A stretch of 64,000 bases of DNA from Vulcaniibacterium gelatinicum (GCF_008033445.1 NZ_VNKO01000002.1:124001-188000), one strand, 5' to 3'. Counted from the first letter of the stretch, positions 45,653 to 55,552 are shown. Made by a program: numbers and translations. Notes: a model not told the origin generated them from the sequence alone.

Positions 45653-46305
45653 ACGGGATTTCCTCGCCAAAACCCGCGGATTCCCGTGCGGACTTCTCCG
45701 CGGACACCCTGGACTGGCAGAAGGGCGAGGGCCTGCTGCCGGCGATCGTGCAGGACGCGGCCACGCGCCGGGTGCTGATGCTGGGCTGGATGTCGCGCGA
45801 GGCGCTGGAGGCGACGCTGCACACCGGCCGGGTCACCTTCCACAGCCGCAGCCGGCAGCGGTTGTGGGTCAAGGGCGAGACTTCCGGCAACTTCCTCGCC
45901 CTGGTCCGGGTCGAGGCCGATTGCGACGGCGATGCGCTGCTGGTGCAGGCGCTGCCGCAGGGCCCTACCTGCCACCTCGGCCGCACCAGTTGCTTCGCCG
46001 ATGCGCCCGGGGATGTGCTGGCCGAGTTGGATGCGTTGGTGGCCGAGCGCGAGCGCGAACGGCCGCCGGGCAGTTACACCACGGTCCTGTTCGAGGGCGG
46101 CACGCGCCGGATCGCGCAGAAGGTGGGCGAGGAGGGCGTGGAGGTGGCGTTGGCGGCGCTGGCCGAGCGCGACGAGGCCTTGCTCGGCGAAGCCGCCGAC
46201 CTGCTGTTCCACCTGCTGGTACTGCTGCGCGCGCGCGGGCTGTCGCTCGCGGAGGCGCTGCGGGTGCTGGCCGAGCGCCGCGGCCGAGCGCAGCGCGAGG
46301 GTTGA
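45649..46305 (+). CDS. hisI: Bifunctional phosphoribosyl-AMP cyclohydrolase / phosphoribosyl-ATP pyrophosphatase
   Basis: 218 residues from GTG 45649, which overlaps the hisF stop; the first in-frame ATG would cut into the domain. N-terminal HisI domain (residues ~20-120): [37 protein letters not shown], zinc Cys in [10 protein letters not shown] and [12 protein letters not shown]-terminal HisE domain (~125-215): [14 protein letters not shown] and [13 protein letters not shown] form the pyrophosphatase metal site. Last gene of the operon, followed by ~500 nt without a gene. Confidence 0.95.
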   Translation: MNGISSPKPADSRADFSADTLDWQKGEGLLPAIVQDAATRRVLMLGWMSREALEATLHTGRVTFHSRSRQRLWVKGETSGNFLALVRVEADCDGDALLVQALPQGPTCHLGRTSCFADAPGDVLAELDALVAERERERPPGSYTTVLFEGGTRRIAQKVGEEGVEVALAALAERDEALLGEAADLLFHLLVLLRARGLSLAEALRVLAERRGRAQREG

Positions 46306-46802
46306 GTCAACGGATTCGCTGCCGGGCGCGGTCGGGGTTCGTGCTTCTGATAGCGTTGAGCGGACGATTGGTTGGCCCGGATTCGGTGCGCGGGGGGTGT
46401 CGCTCTCCGCTCGGTCAGGGCTTCCTGCCCTGACTCGCGCGCCGGCCATCCATGGCCGGCTTGACGCGACCCCCCCCACACACACCGAACCCTCGGGTGA
46501 GGTCTCGGCGCTTGCCGGGAGAGCAACGGCAACAGCGCAATTGCGCCGAGATGGGGCACGAAGCTTTGGCACACAGATCCCCGAGGCGTCGGTGTGCCTG
46601 GGGTGGGGTTCGAGCGCGCCATGGATGGCGCGCGGCCGCGTGTCGGAGCCGGATGCGGAGCCCACGCGGCGAACCCCACCCCGGGCATACCGGCGCCTCC
46701 GCCCGAAGCGACAAAACTTCGCCCAAGGCGCCATGCGGCATCGGGATAGGGAATCAGTCTTCAGGCAGCCCGCGACGCCGATCAGACGGACCGGGTTGCC
46801 GC
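46306..46802. repeat. Gene-free, hairpin-rich intergenic region between hisIE and the GGDEF gene
   Basis: No coding frame here is supported; open frames are GC shadows. Clear inverted repeats: GTCAGGGC/GCCCTGAC (46414-46434), GCCGGCCAT/ATGGCCGGC (46441-46460), GGCACAC/GTGTGCC (46568-46598), and a large structure in which GGGGTGGGGTTCG (46600-46612) can pair with CGAACCCCACCCC (46670-46682), enclosing GCGCGCCAT/ATGGCGCGC (46614-46633). CATCCATGG / CATGGATGG cores recur. It separates convergent transcripts, so some parts may terminate transcription, but the length and nested symmetry exceed a simple terminator. Confidence 0.65.
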
Positions 46803-48626
46803 TCAAGCCACGCTCATCGAATGCCGCACGCAGTTGCGGCCGTCGCCCTTGGCCCGGTACAGCGCCTCGTCGGCGACCTTGATCAGCTCCTCCGGCGTCA
46901 TCTCCCGCCCCGGCGTCACCGTGTGCACCCCGATGCTGATGCTCATCCGGATCGTGTGCTTGCCGCTGCGCACCGGCGACTGGTGGATGTGCATCCGCAC
47001 CGACTCGGCGACCTGCAGCGCCTCCTGCGCATCCGCGCACGGGAACACCGCCACGAACTCCTCCCCGCCGAAGCGCGCCACCATCGCCTCGCGCGCCGCC
47101 AGCGCCTCCTGCAGGCTGCGGGCGGCCGCGCGCAGGCAATCGTCGCCGGCCAGGTGCCCGTAGGTGTCGTTGATCTGCTTGAAATGGTCCAGGTCGGCCA
47201 GCAGCAGCGCCAGGCAACCGTTGCGCCCGGCCACCTCGCGCAGCGTCTGCTCGAAGGCCTCGTGGAAATGGCGCCGGTTGTACACGCCGGTGAGCGGGTC
47301 GCGGCGGCTGTACTCGCGCAGCTGCACGTTGGCCTCGCCGAGCTGCGCCATCGCCGTGCGCAGCTGCCGGGTCCGCTCGATCACCGTGCGGTCGAGCTTC
47401 TCGTTGGTCTCCTGCACGATGCGGATGTTCTCGGTGCGCAGGCTCGCGTAGCGGTAGCCGAGCGCGACCGAGAGCAGCAGCATCTCCAGCGCGGAGCCCA
47501 TCTGCACCCCGTACTCGGTGAAGAAGTTCTTCGGCAGCAGCCCGAACGCGAGCGCGGCGAACACCGCGGTGCCGGCCAGGAACACCGCCCAGGCCAGCAG
47601 GAACAGCCGTGCCGGCTCGAACCCGCGCCGGAGCATCACCACCGACTGGATCACGATGAAGAGCACGTTCGGGAACACCGCCGCGGAGACGATCGGCGTG
47701 GAGATGCGGTAGGGCAGGGCGAACGAGGCCACGCCCATGACCGCGAAGAACACCAGGAACGCCACCGACAGCCGGTTCGCGGCCGGCCAGCGGTGCTCCA
47801 GGTCGAGGAAGTGGCGGGCGAACTGCTGCATCGCCGCCAGCGCGATGCAGATCGAGACCGGCACGCACCACTCCTGCATCAGCGGCGAGTTCGGCCACAG
47901 GTACTCGAAGGCCAGGCCGTTCAGGCAGAACAACACCAGCCCGAAGCCGCCGACGTGGAACAGGTACCAGAAGTAGCTCCAGTCGCGCAGCCACAGCCAC
48001 AGCACCAGGTTGTACACCAGCAGCGCGATCAGGATCCCGTAGTAGATGCCGATGCCGAGCTGCGCGTCGCGCGCCAGTTCGGCGAAGGCCATCGGCGTGT
48101 ACAGCGCCAGCGGCACCTGCATCGAGCTTTCGCTGCGCACCCGCACCAGCAGCTCCACCGGCTGGCCCGGCGGCAGGCGCACCTCGAAATTGGGGGTGCG
48201 GTAGCGGATCGCGCGCGAGTCGAACGGCAGCCGGTCGCCCGAGGCCTGGTGCTCGATGCGCCCGTCGGGATGGCGCAGGTACACGTCCACGTAGTCGCTG
48301 AGCGGGTACTTCTGCACCAGCAGCCAGCGCGGCTCGTCCGGGTTGCGGTTCAGCAGGGTGGCATGGAACCAGAACGTGTCGCGCTGGAAGCCGAACACCG
48401 GTCCGCCGGGCGGCAGTGGCCGGAATTCCCCGGCCTGCGCCCGCTCGAACATCCGCGCCGGCTCGCCGCGCGGCTCCGCCTCCTGCAGGTAGCGGACGTG
48501 CGGCGCGAGGTCGAGCGAGGCCGTCTCCGGCCCGAGCACGGCCGGCGTGCGGGCCGCAGCGAGCACCGGGGCCAGCAACGACCACCCCAGCAGCAGCACC
48601 AGCAGCCAGTGTTCCCTTCGGTGCAT
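46803..48626 (-). CDS. 7TMR-DISM diguanylate cyclase
   Basis: 607 residues from ATG 48626 (GGAGGGGGGACAGG upstream). Signal peptide (~1-24), extracytoplasmic 7TMR-DISMED2 beta domain (~30-165; DTFWFHATLLNRNPDEPRWLL), seven membrane helices (~180-385), a coiled-coil linker (TNEKLDRTVIERTRQLRTAMAQL) and a C-terminal GGDEF domain (~440-600). The active-site signature is ARFGGEEFVAVF (GGEEF near 521), so it should make c-di-GMP; the product-inhibition RxxD before it is not conserved (REAM). The periplasmic domain probably senses a ligand such as a carbohydrate. It is divergent from the phosphoesterase gene. Confidence 0.9.
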   Translation of the reverse strand: MHRREHWLLVLLLGWSLLAPVLAAARTPAVLGPETASLDLAPHVRYLQEAEPRGEPARMFERAQAGEFRPLPPGGPVFGFQRDTFWFHATLLNRNPDEPRWLLVQKYPLSDYVDVYLRHPDGRIEHQASGDRLPFDSRAIRYRTPNFEVRLPPGQPVELLVRVRSESSMQVPLALYTPMAFAELARDAQLGIGIYYGILIALLVYNLVLWLWLRDWSYFWYLFHVGGFGLVLFCLNGLAFEYLWPNSPLMQEWCVPVSICIALAAMQQFARHFLDLEHRWPAANRLSVAFLVFFAVMGVASFALPYRISTPIVSAAVFPNVLFIVIQSVVMLRRGFEPARLFLLAWAVFLAGTAVFAALAFGLLPKNFFTEYGVQMGSALEMLLLSVALGYRYASLRTENIRIVQETNEKLDRTVIERTRQLRTAMAQLGEANVQLREYSRRDPLTGVYNRRHFHEAFEQTLREVAGRNGCLALLLADLDHFKQINDTYGHLAGDDCLRAAARSLQEALAAREAMVARFGGEEFVAVFPCADAQEALQVAESVRMHIHQSPVRSGKHTIRMSISIGVHTVTPGREMTPEELIKVADEALYRAKGDGRNCVRHSMSVA

Positions 48627-48726
48627 CCTGTCCCCCCTCCCTTCTGCGCACGATAACGCCCCGCCGGCAGCGGGCCAAGCCGCATCCGGGGCCTCCGTGC
48701 TACGGGAACGCTGGCGATAATGGGCC

Positions 48727-50358
48727 ATGCTCCGGACCCTCCTGCTGCTCTGCACGGCGCTGGCCGCCGTGGTCCCGCCCGTGGCCGCCATGCCCTGCAA
48801 CGCCGGCCGCGTGTTCCTGGACGCCGACCGCGACGGCCACGCCGATCCCGACGAGCCCGGCCTGCCGGACGTGGCGGTGTCCGACGGCCTGCGCGTGGTC
48901 CGCACCGATGCGGAAGGCCGCTACGCCCTGCCGGTGGAATCCGGCCGCACCGTGTTCGTGGTCAAGCCCGCCGGGTACGCCGTGCCCGCGGGCGTGGACG
49001 GCCTGCCGCGGTTCTGGCGCCACCTCCAGCCCGAGCCCGGTCCCGCGCTGAGGTACGGCGGGATCCCCGCCGCACCGGCGGCCTGCCACGACTTCGCCCT
49101 GTGGCCGCAGACGCCCGCGCCGCGTCGCCGTGCCGAGGCACTGCGCGTGCTCGTGTTCGGCGACCCGCAGCCGAAGACCGCGCAGGACGTGGCCCACTAC
49201 CGGGGCGACATCGTGCAGGCGGTGCTGGACGATGCCGCGCAGGACGCCCACCCGCACGTGCCGGCCGCCGACCTCGGCCTGAGCCTGGGCGACATCGTCC
49301 ACGACGACCTCTCGCTCTATCCGCTGGTCACCGCTGCCACCGCCGCGCTCGGCGTGCCCTGGCTGCACGCGCCCGGCAACCACGACCTCGACTTCGACGC
49401 GGCCGGCGACGAGGACTCGCTGCGCACCTTCCGCAACAGCTTCGGCCCCGACACCTTCGCCTGGGAGGAGCGGGAAGCCGTGTTCGTCGTGCTCGACGAC
49501 GTGATCTACCTGCCGGGCCAGCGCCCCGAGTACATCGGCGGATTGCGCCAGGCGCAGTTCGCCTTCCTCGAGGCCTACCTGCCGACGGTGCCGAAGGACC
49601 GGCTGCTGGTGCTGGCGATGCACGTGCCGCTGTTCGAGGAACCGGGACGGGACGGCTTCCGCGACACCGACCGCGCGCGCCTGTTCGCCCTGCTGCGCGA
49701 TTTCCCGCACGTGCTGGTGCTGAGCGCGCACCGCCACACCCAGCAGCACGTGTTCCACGATGCCGCCAGCGGCTGGCAGGGCGCGGCGCCGCTGCACGAG
49801 TACAACGTCGGCGCCGCGTGCGGGGCGTTCTGGTCCGGGGTGAAGGACGCGCGCGGCATTCCCGACGCGACCATGAGCGATGGCACCCCGAACGGCTACG
49901 CGGTGCTGACCGTGCGCCCCGGCGGCGCCTACGCGCTCGCCTGGCGCCCGGCGCAGGGCGGGGCGCTCGCGCCCACCACGCCGGCGATCGCCCTGCACGC
50001 GCCGAAGGTGCTGCGCCACGGCGCCTGGCCGGGCTTTGCCGTGTACGCCAACGTGTTCATGGGCCACGAGCGCACCCGCGTCGAGTACCGCGTGGACGAT
50101 GGCCCGTGGCAGCCGATGCGCCGGGTGCTGCAGCCCGATCCGCGCGTGCTGGCCGAGAACCTGCGCGACGACCAGGCCGCGGCCCTGCGCGGCTACGACC
50201 GGATCCCCGAAGCCACGCCCTCGCCGCACCTGTGGCGCGGCCCCTTGCCGACCGACCTGGCCCCGGGCGAGCACCGCATCGAGGTGCGCGCCTTCGACGA
50301 CTGGCAGGGCGAGCAGCGCGCCGCGACGAGCTACCGGCTGGACGTGGCGACGCCCTGA
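48727..50358 (+). CDS. Secreted calcineurin-like metallophosphoesterase
   Basis: 543 residues. Signal peptide (~1-21). N-terminal beta domain with VFLDADRDGHADPDEPGLPDVAVSDG (~29-54) of the SdrD/MetallophosN type. Catalytic metallophosphoesterase core (~135-345): VFGDPQPK (DxQ in place of DxH, usual for this subgroup), SLGDIVHDD, PGNHDLDF, MHVPLF and SAHRHTQQ. C-terminal MetallophosC-like domain (~370-543). It should act in the periplasm or outside the cell on an unknown phosphate ester. Confidence 0.87.
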   Translation: MLRTLLLLCTALAAVVPPVAAMPCNAGRVFLDADRDGHADPDEPGLPDVAVSDGLRVVRTDAEGRYALPVESGRTVFVVKPAGYAVPAGVDGLPRFWRHLQPEPGPALRYGGIPAAPAACHDFALWPQTPAPRRRAEALRVLVFGDPQPKTAQDVAHYRGDIVQAVLDDAAQDAHPHVPAADLGLSLGDIVHDDLSLYPLVTAATAALGVPWLHAPGNHDLDFDAAGDEDSLRTFRNSFGPDTFAWEEREAVFVVLDDVIYLPGQRPEYIGGLRQAQFAFLEAYLPTVPKDRLLVLAMHVPLFEEPGRDGFRDTDRARLFALLRDFPHVLVLSAHRHTQQHVFHDAASGWQGAAPLHEYNVGAACGAFWSGVKDARGIPDATMSDGTPNGYAVLTVRPGGAYALAWRPAQGGALAPTTPAIALHAPKVLRHGAWPGFAVYANVFMGHERTRVEYRVDDGPWQPMRRVLQPDPRVLAENLRDDQAAALRGYDRIPEATPSPHLWRGPLPTDLAPGEHRIEVRAFDDWQGEQRAATSYRLDVATP

Positions 50359-50386
50359 ACGGCCGCGCGCCGGCCGCGGGGTGCGC

Positions 50387-51088
50387 TCACAGCAGCGCGT
50401 CCACCGCGTCGAAGGAAGTCACGCGCGGATGGCCGTTGCGCGCCGCGCCCTCGCGCGGCGCCGGATAGTCGGCCAGGCGGTCCACCAGCACCGTGCGCAT
50501 GCCGGCCTCGCGCGCGGCGTCGAGCTCCTCGACCACGTCGGACAGGAACAGCACCTCGGCCGGCGCCAGGTCCAGCGCGTCGGCGATGCGCGCGTAGCTC
50601 TCGGCCTCGCGCTTGTGGCCGATGGCGGTGTCGAACCAGCCCGAGAACAGCCCGGTCAGGTCGCCGGCCTCGCTGTGGCCGAAGAACAGCTTCTGCGCCT
50701 CGACCGAACCGGAGGAATACACCGCCAGGCGATGGCCCCCCGCGTGCCAGCGACGCAGTCCCGCCACCGCGTCCGGATAGACATGCGCGCGGTAGTCGCC
50801 GTGCTCGTAGCCGGCACGCCACAGCAGCCCCTGCAGGGCCTTGAGCGCGGTGTGCTTGCGGTCCTGGTCCATCCAGCCCTGCAGGGTCTCGACGACCAGC
50901 CTGTCGTCGCAGGCCCCGCCCAGTTCGGCCGCCACCGCGTCCAGCCAGCGCCGCACTTCCGGTTCGCGCCCGTGCGCGTGCACGAACGCCGGCAGCGCGC
51001 GCCGCGCGTAGGGGAACAGCACGTCCTTGACGAAGGAGATGCTGCTGGTGGTGCCCTCGATGTCGGTGAGGATGGTGGGAGGAGTCAT
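50387..51088 (-). CDS. mtnC: Enolase-phosphatase E1 (methionine salvage)
   Basis: 233 residues, HAD fold. Enolises and dephosphorylates 2,3-diketo-5-methylthiopentyl-1-phosphate to acireductone. HAD motif I reads [23 protein letters not shown] (~7-29), with the Glu-Gly variant typical of Mtn[17 protein letters not shown] near 125 is motif II and [17 protein letters not shown] near 183 is motif IV. Start ATG 51088 overlaps the mtnD stop. Last gene of mtnB-mtnD-mtnC. Confidence 0.95.
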   Translation of the reverse strand: MTPPTILTDIEGTTSSISFVKDVLFPYARRALPAFVHAHGREPEVRRWLDAVAAELGGACDDRLVVETLQGWMDQDRKHTALKALQGLLWRAGYEHGDYRAHVYPDAVAGLRRWHAGGHRLAVYSSGSVEAQKLFFGHSEAGDLTGLFSGWFDTAIGHKREAESYARIADALDLAPAEVLFLSDVVEELDAAREAGMRTVLVDRLADYPAPREGAARNGHPRVTSFDAVDALL

Positions 51089-51645
51089 TCGGCCGCCTGC
51101 CCCCGCTCGTAACGCGGGAAGCGCCCGGCGATGTCGGTGCCGGTGAAGTGCCCGACCCAGCCGTCCGGCTCGGTGAAGAAGCGGATCGCGACGAAGCTCG
51201 GCTCGGGGCCCATGTCGAACCAGTGCGTCATCCGGTCCGGGACCGCGATCAGGTCGCCGGCCTCGCACAGCACCTCGTACACGCGGTCGTCCACGTGCAG
51301 GGTGAACAGGCCGGAGCCGGCGACGAAGAAGCGGACCTCGTCCTCCTTGTGGAAGTGCTCGTCCAGGAACTTCTTCCGCAGCTCCTCGCGGTTGGGGTTG
51401 TCCGGCGCGATGCTGACCACGTCCACGGTGCGGAAGCCGCGCTCGGCCACCAGGCGGTCTATGTCGGCGCGGTACGCGGCCATGATCGCCTCCGGCGGGT
51501 CGCCCGGCCTGACCGGTTGCACGGCCTGCCACTGCTCGAAGGCGACGCCGATCCGCTGCAGTTCGCGCGCGATCTCGGCGCGGTCACGGGTGGCCAGCAG
51601 CGGCGCGTCGGGGTGGTCGTCGGCGAAGATCCTCAGGCGGCTCAT
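51085..51645 (-). CDS. mtnD: Acireductone dioxygenase
   Basis: 186 residues, cupin fold. Oxidises acireductone to the keto acid precursor of methionine (Fe form). Metal ligands HFHKEDE near 97-103 (HxHxxxE) and the later His in MTHWFDMGP near 140. N-terminus [15 protein letters not shown] is characteristic. Overlaps mtnB upstream and mtnC downstream by ATGA junctions. Confidence 0.96.
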   Translation of the reverse strand: MSRLRIFADDHPDAPLLATRDRAEIARELQRIGVAFEQWQAVQPVRPGDPPEAIMAAYRADIDRLVAERGFRTVDVVSIAPDNPNREELRKKFLDEHFHKEDEVRFFVAGSGLFTLHVDDRVYEVLCEAGDLIAVPDRMTHWFDMGPEPSFVAIRFFTEPDGWVGHFTGTDIAGRFPRYERGQAAE

Positions 51646-52277
51646 CTCAGTTTCCTCAGCTCCAGCTCGCAGGCGAGCAGGAACTCGAATGCCTCCAGGT
51701 GGCGGCGGGCCTCGGCGATGTCACGGCCCCAGGCGTACAGGCCGTGGCCGTCGATCAGGTAGCCCCACATCGGCTGCGCGTCGAGCAGGGCGTCCACCTG
51801 CGCGGCCAGGGTATGCATGTCCTGCGAGTTGGGCAGCACCGGCAGGTCCAGTTCGGCCTCGTGCGTGGTCTGCCCGGCGAAGGCCTTGAGCAGCTCGTAG
51901 CCCTCCAGGTGCACGTGCCCGGCGCCGGAGAACAGGCGCGAGGCCACCGTCTGCACCAGCGAGTGGGTGTGCAGCACGCAGCCCACCTGCGGGAAGCGCG
52001 CGTACAGGCGCGTGTGCAGCAGGGTCTCGGCCGAAGGACGGTGGCTGCTGCCGACGGGGTTGCCGTCCAGGTCCACCACCATGATGTCGGCCTCGGTCAG
52101 CCGGCCCTTGTCGCGTCCGGAGACGGTGATGGCCACGTGGCGCGCGTCGAGCCGGCGCGAGAAGTTGCTGCTGGTGGCCGGCGTCCAGCCGCGTTCGGCC
52201 AGCTCGCGCACGTTCATGATCAGCTCGCCGGCGGCGTGGCGCAGCTGCTGGTCGTCGTAGGGCAGGGCGTCGCTCAT
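51642..52277 (-). CDS. mtnB: Methylthioribulose-1-phosphate dehydratase
   Basis: 211 residues, class II aldolase fold. Dehydrates methylthioribulose-1-phosphate. Zinc His pair [13 protein letters not shown] near 98 and the third His in [13 protein letters not shown] near 170; [25 protein letters not shown] (~36-60) is the substrate region. Heads the three-gene methionine salvage operon; no SAM-type riboswitch was visible in the 64 nt upstream. mtaD at 11953 handles the upstream metabolite. Confidence 0.93.
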   Translation of the reverse strand: MSDALPYDDQQLRHAAGELIMNVRELAERGWTPATSSNFSRRLDARHVAITVSGRDKGRLTEADIMVVDLDGNPVGSSHRPSAETLLHTRLYARFPQVGCVLHTHSLVQTVASRLFSGAGHVHLEGYELLKAFAGQTTHEAELDLPVLPNSQDMHTLAAQVDALLDAQPMWGYLIDGHGLYAWGRDIAEARRHLEAFEFLLACELELRKLR

Positions 52278-52341
52278 CCCGCAAGTCTAGCGAATCCGGG
52301 GAAGCGCCCGCGTCCCCGGACCGCGCGCCGGCCGCCCCCGG

Positions 52342-53763
52342 CTATCGCTGGCGGCTATGCCGGTATCCGTACAGGAAATAGATCAGGAAGCCGCCCGCGG
52401 TCCACACCGCCATCAGCATCCAGTTGTGCAGCGTCATCGCCGACAGCAGGACCAGGCAGCTCAGCACGCCCGCGCCGCACACGAACCACGCCGCCGGGAT
52501 CCGGAACGGCCGCGGCAGGTCCGGCTGGGTGCGGCGCAGGATCAGCACGCCCACGCACACCGCGGCGAACGCGATCAGCGTGCCCATCGAGGTCAGCTCG
52601 CCCAGCACGTCGAGCGGGAACAGCGCCGCCAGCAGGGCGATGCCGATGCCGGTGATCACGGTGTTGATGTGGGGGGTGCGGTACTCGGGATGGATCTTCG
52701 TGAACACCGGCGGCAGCAGGCCGTCGCGGGCCATGATCATGAAGATCCGCGGCTGGCCGATGATCATCACCAGCACCACCGAGGCCAGGCCGATCATCGC
52801 GCCGATCTCGACCACGATCCGCAGCCAGCCCAGTTCCGGGTGCGCCGCGACCGCGGTCACCACCGGTTCGTCGGTGCCGAGCTGCGTGTACGGCACCAGG
52901 CCGGTCATCACCGCCGCCATCGCGATGTACAGCACGGTGCAGATCGCCAGCGAGAGCAGCATGCCGATCGGCAGGTCGCGCTGCGGCCGGCGCGACTCCT
53001 GCGCCGCCACCGACACCGCCTCGAAGCCGATGTAGGCGAAGAACACCATCGCCGCGCCGCGCAGCACGCCGTCCCAGCCGTACTTGCCGGGGCCCTCGTT
53101 GGCGGGGATGAACGGTTCCCAGTTGCCCGGATCCACGTACTTCCAGCCGGCGAAGATCACCAGCAGGATCAGCCCGGTCTTGAGCACCACCATGGCGATG
53201 TTCATCGCCGAGGACTTGCGGATGCCGATGTAGCAGACCCAGGTCAGGGCGAACACCAGCGCCGCGGCCGGCAGGTTGGCGATCGCGCCGGTCGGCCGCA
53301 GCTGCGAATCCAGCGGCGCCGAGCTCAGCGCCGCCGGCAGGTGGATGCCGAAATGGTCGAGCAGGCTGAGGAAATAGCCGGTCCAGCTCACTGCCACCGC
53401 CGAGGCGGAGACGCCGTATTCGAGCACCAGCATCCAGCCGATGAACCAGGCGGCGAGCTCGCCGAGGGTGGCGTAGGTGTAGGTGTAGGCGCTGCCGGAC
53501 ACCGGCACCATCGAGGCGAACTCGGCGTAGGCGAGGGCGCAGAACGCGCAGCAGATCGCCGCCAGCACGAACGAGAGCATGATCGCCGGGCCGGCATGGT
53601 CGGCGGCGGCCTGGCCGGTGATGACGAAGATGCCGCCGCCGATCACCGCGCCGATGCCGAGCGCGGTCAGGGCCCAGGGGCCGAGCGTCCGGTGCAGTTG
53701 CAGTGCCTCGGCGTCGGCGTGGCTGGCGTGCGGGTGTTTGGTCGCGAGCAGGTGCTGCAGCAT
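52342..53763 (-). CDS. APC-superfamily amino-acid permease, copy A
   Basis: 473 residues with about 12 membrane helices. The substrate-binding unwound helix 1 reads ALGIGAVIGGGIFVITGQAAADHAGPA (~36-62), and AEFASMVPVSGSAYTYTYATLGE near 100 is the second signature, as in the cationic amino-acid transporter/YfnA group. It is about half-identical by eye to copy B at 53876-55360, with matching motifs throughout, so the two are tandem paralogues. Specific substrates are not readable. Confidence 0.9.
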   Translation of the reverse strand: MLQHLLATKHPHASHADAEALQLHRTLGPWALTALGIGAVIGGGIFVITGQAAADHAGPAIMLSFVLAAICCAFCALAYAEFASMVPVSGSAYTYTYATLGELAAWFIGWMLVLEYGVSASAVAVSWTGYFLSLLDHFGIHLPAALSSAPLDSQLRPTGAIANLPAAALVFALTWVCYIGIRKSSAMNIAMVVLKTGLILLVIFAGWKYVDPGNWEPFIPANEGPGKYGWDGVLRGAAMVFFAYIGFEAVSVAAQESRRPQRDLPIGMLLSLAICTVLYIAMAAVMTGLVPYTQLGTDEPVVTAVAAHPELGWLRIVVEIGAMIGLASVVLVMIIGQPRIFMIMARDGLLPPVFTKIHPEYRTPHINTVITGIGIALLAALFPLDVLGELTSMGTLIAFAAVCVGVLILRRTQPDLPRPFRIPAAWFVCGAGVLSCLVLLSAMTLHNWMLMAVWTAGGFLIYFLYGYRHSRQR

Positions 53764-53827
53764 GGTCGGATCCTGGCGTCCGGAGTGCGCGGTGCCGTCG
53801 GGGCGGGCGTCGGGGAGCGGGAAGCAA

Positions 53828-53858
53828 GGAGGGCCGGCGAATCGTTCGTCGGCCCTCC
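53828..53858 (-). terminator. Hairpin terminator between the two permease genes
   Basis: GGAGGGCCGGCGA / TCGTCGGCCCTCC, 13-bp stem with one G-T wobble and loop ATCGT, 18 nt after the stop of permease B. The following minus-strand sequence is only moderately T-rich (TTGCTTC). Confidence 0.65.
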
Positions 53859-53875
53859 GTGAGGTTGCGGGCGGC

Positions 53876-55360
53876 TCAGCCCTGGCGCAGCTTGCTGTGG
53901 CGGTAGCCGTACAGGAAGTAGATCACGAACCCGATCACGGTCCACGCCGCCAGCAGCAGCCAGTTGTACCAGCCCATGAAACCCACCAGGGCCAGGCAGG
54001 ACAGCGCGCCGAGGGTGCAGATCACCGGCGCCATCGGCACCCGGAACGCGCGCGGCAGGTCCGGGCGCGTGTGGCGCAGCACCCACACGCCGATGCACAC
54101 GGTGGCGAACGCGAGCAGGGTGCCCATCGAGACCAGGTCGCCGAGCACGCCGAGCGGGAAGAACGCGGCCAGGATCGCGGCCACGATCGCGACCACGATG
54201 GTGGCCTTGTGCGGGGTCTGGTGCTTCGGGTGGACCGCGCCGAAGAACTTCGGCAGCAGGCCGTCGTGCGCCATGGCGAAGAAGATGCGCGGCTGGCCCA
54301 TCAGCATCACCAGGATCACCGAGGTCAGACCCGCGACGGCGCCGATCTCGACCGCGAACTTGAGCCAGCCCAGCGCCGGGTACGCCTCCAGCGCGGTGGC
54401 CACCGGCTTGGCGGTGCCGAGCTGGGTGTACGGCACCAGGCCGGTCAGCACCGCGGCCACGATGATGTAGAGGATGGTGCACACCACCAGCGAGCCGAGG
54501 ATGCCGATCGGCATGTCGCGCTGCGGGTTCTTGGCTTCCTGCGCCGCGGTCGAGACCGCGTCGAAACCGATGTAGGCGAAGAACACGATCGAGGCCGCGC
54601 GCAGCACGCCGGGCCAGCCGAAGCGGTCGCCGCCTTCGTTGGCCGGGATGAACGGGGTCCAGTTGTCGGGGTTGACGTACTGCGACCCCAGGCCGATCAG
54701 GGCCAGGATCACCGTGACCTTGATCGCGACGATGATCGCATTGGCGGTCGCCGACTGGCGGATGCCGATGTAGCACAGGTAGCCCACGGCCGAGACGATC
54801 AGCACCGCGGGCAGGTTGAACAGCGACCCGGTCGGGGTGAATTCGCCGTTGGCATAGGCCACCGGCGCGGAGGCGAACAGGGTCGGGAACTTCCAGTCGC
54901 TGCCGAGCATCTGCGCGACCGACTCCATCAGGCTGATGGTGTAGGCCGACCAGCCCACCGACACGGCGGAGGCCGCGAACAGGTACTCGAGCACCAGGCT
55001 CCAGCCCACGAACCAGGCCACCGCCTCGCCGAGCGTGGCGTAGGTGTAGCTGTAGGCGCTGCCCGAGACCGGGATCATCGAGGCGAACTCGGCGTAGCAC
55101 AGGCCTGCGAACGCGCAGGCGACGCCGGCGAGCACGAAGCTGAGCATGATCGCCGGGCCGGCGTGGTTGGCCGCGGCCTGCCCGGTCATCACGAAGATGC
55201 CGGCGCCGATGATCGCGCCGATGCCGAGCAGGACCAGATGGCGGGCGGTGAGGACGCGCTTGAGGCCCGCTTCTCCCTGGAGCGAGCCTTCCACCGGTTC
55301 GCCGGCGTCCACGTGCGGCGCGGGCTCCACCGGCTTGGTGATGAACAGGTCGTTGAACAT
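53876..55360 (-). CDS. APC-superfamily amino-acid permease, copy B
   Basis: 494 residues, about 12 helices. GIGAIIGAGIFVMTGQAAANHAGPA (~53-77) and AEFASMIPVSGSAYSYTYATLGE near 115 match the amino-acid permease signatures of copy A; the N-terminal ~45 residues (FITKPVEPAPHVDAGEPVE) are cytosolic. A longer extracellular loop near 140-190 (MESVAQMLGSDWKFPTLFA) distinguishes it. GGGGA precedes ATG 55360. Two hairpins lie in its presumed 5' leader (55385-55436). Confidence 0.9.
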   Translation of the reverse strand: MFNDLFITKPVEPAPHVDAGEPVEGSLQGEAGLKRVLTARHLVLLGIGAIIGAGIFVMTGQAAANHAGPAIMLSFVLAGVACAFAGLCYAEFASMIPVSGSAYSYTYATLGEAVAWFVGWSLVLEYLFAASAVSVGWSAYTISLMESVAQMLGSDWKFPTLFASAPVAYANGEFTPTGSLFNLPAVLIVSAVGYLCYIGIRQSATANAIIVAIKVTVILALIGLGSQYVNPDNWTPFIPANEGGDRFGWPGVLRAASIVFFAYIGFDAVSTAAQEAKNPQRDMPIGILGSLVVCTILYIIVAAVLTGLVPYTQLGTAKPVATALEAYPALGWLKFAVEIGAVAGLTSVILVMLMGQPRIFFAMAHDGLLPKFFGAVHPKHQTPHKATIVVAIVAAILAAFFPLGVLGDLVSMGTLLAFATVCIGVWVLRHTRPDLPRAFRVPMAPVICTLGALSCLALVGFMGWYNWLLLAAWTVIGFVIYFLYGYRHSKLRQG

Positions 55361-55384
55361 CCGATTCCCCTGGAATTGATGGGA

Positions 55385-55436
55385 CCGCCGTCCGTGCGGA
55401 CGGCGGCTGGAGCGTATGGCCCGTGGGGGCGGGCCA
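55385..55436 (-). promoter_or_regulatory. Two hairpins in the 5' region of permease B
   Basis: Perfect CCGCCGTCCG-TG-CGGACGGCGG (55385-55406) and TGGCCCG-TGGGGG-CGGGCCA (55417-55436), 25 nt and 57 nt upstream of the permease B start. Either could be a protein operator or an RNA leader structure; no known riboswitch core was recognised. Confidence 0.45.
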
Positions 55437-55552
55437 CCTTAACCCACGCGGGAAAGCAGCAGCAAGGGCGCATCGCGCGCCTCCCGGGGCGTGGGCGCGG
55501 CCGCTGCGGCCGCATAATTGCGCCCCCTTTCCTGTCAAGGCCCGTTCCGCCC

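Noticed and set aside
46306-46802. Short open frames in the region after hisIE
   Set aside because: They are formed by inverted repeats and GC bias, with no start signal or family; treated as a repeat region.
52278-52341. SAM-responsive riboswitch upstream of mtnBDC
   Set aside because: Only 64 nt separate mtnB from the permease gene and no conserved riboswitch core was visible.
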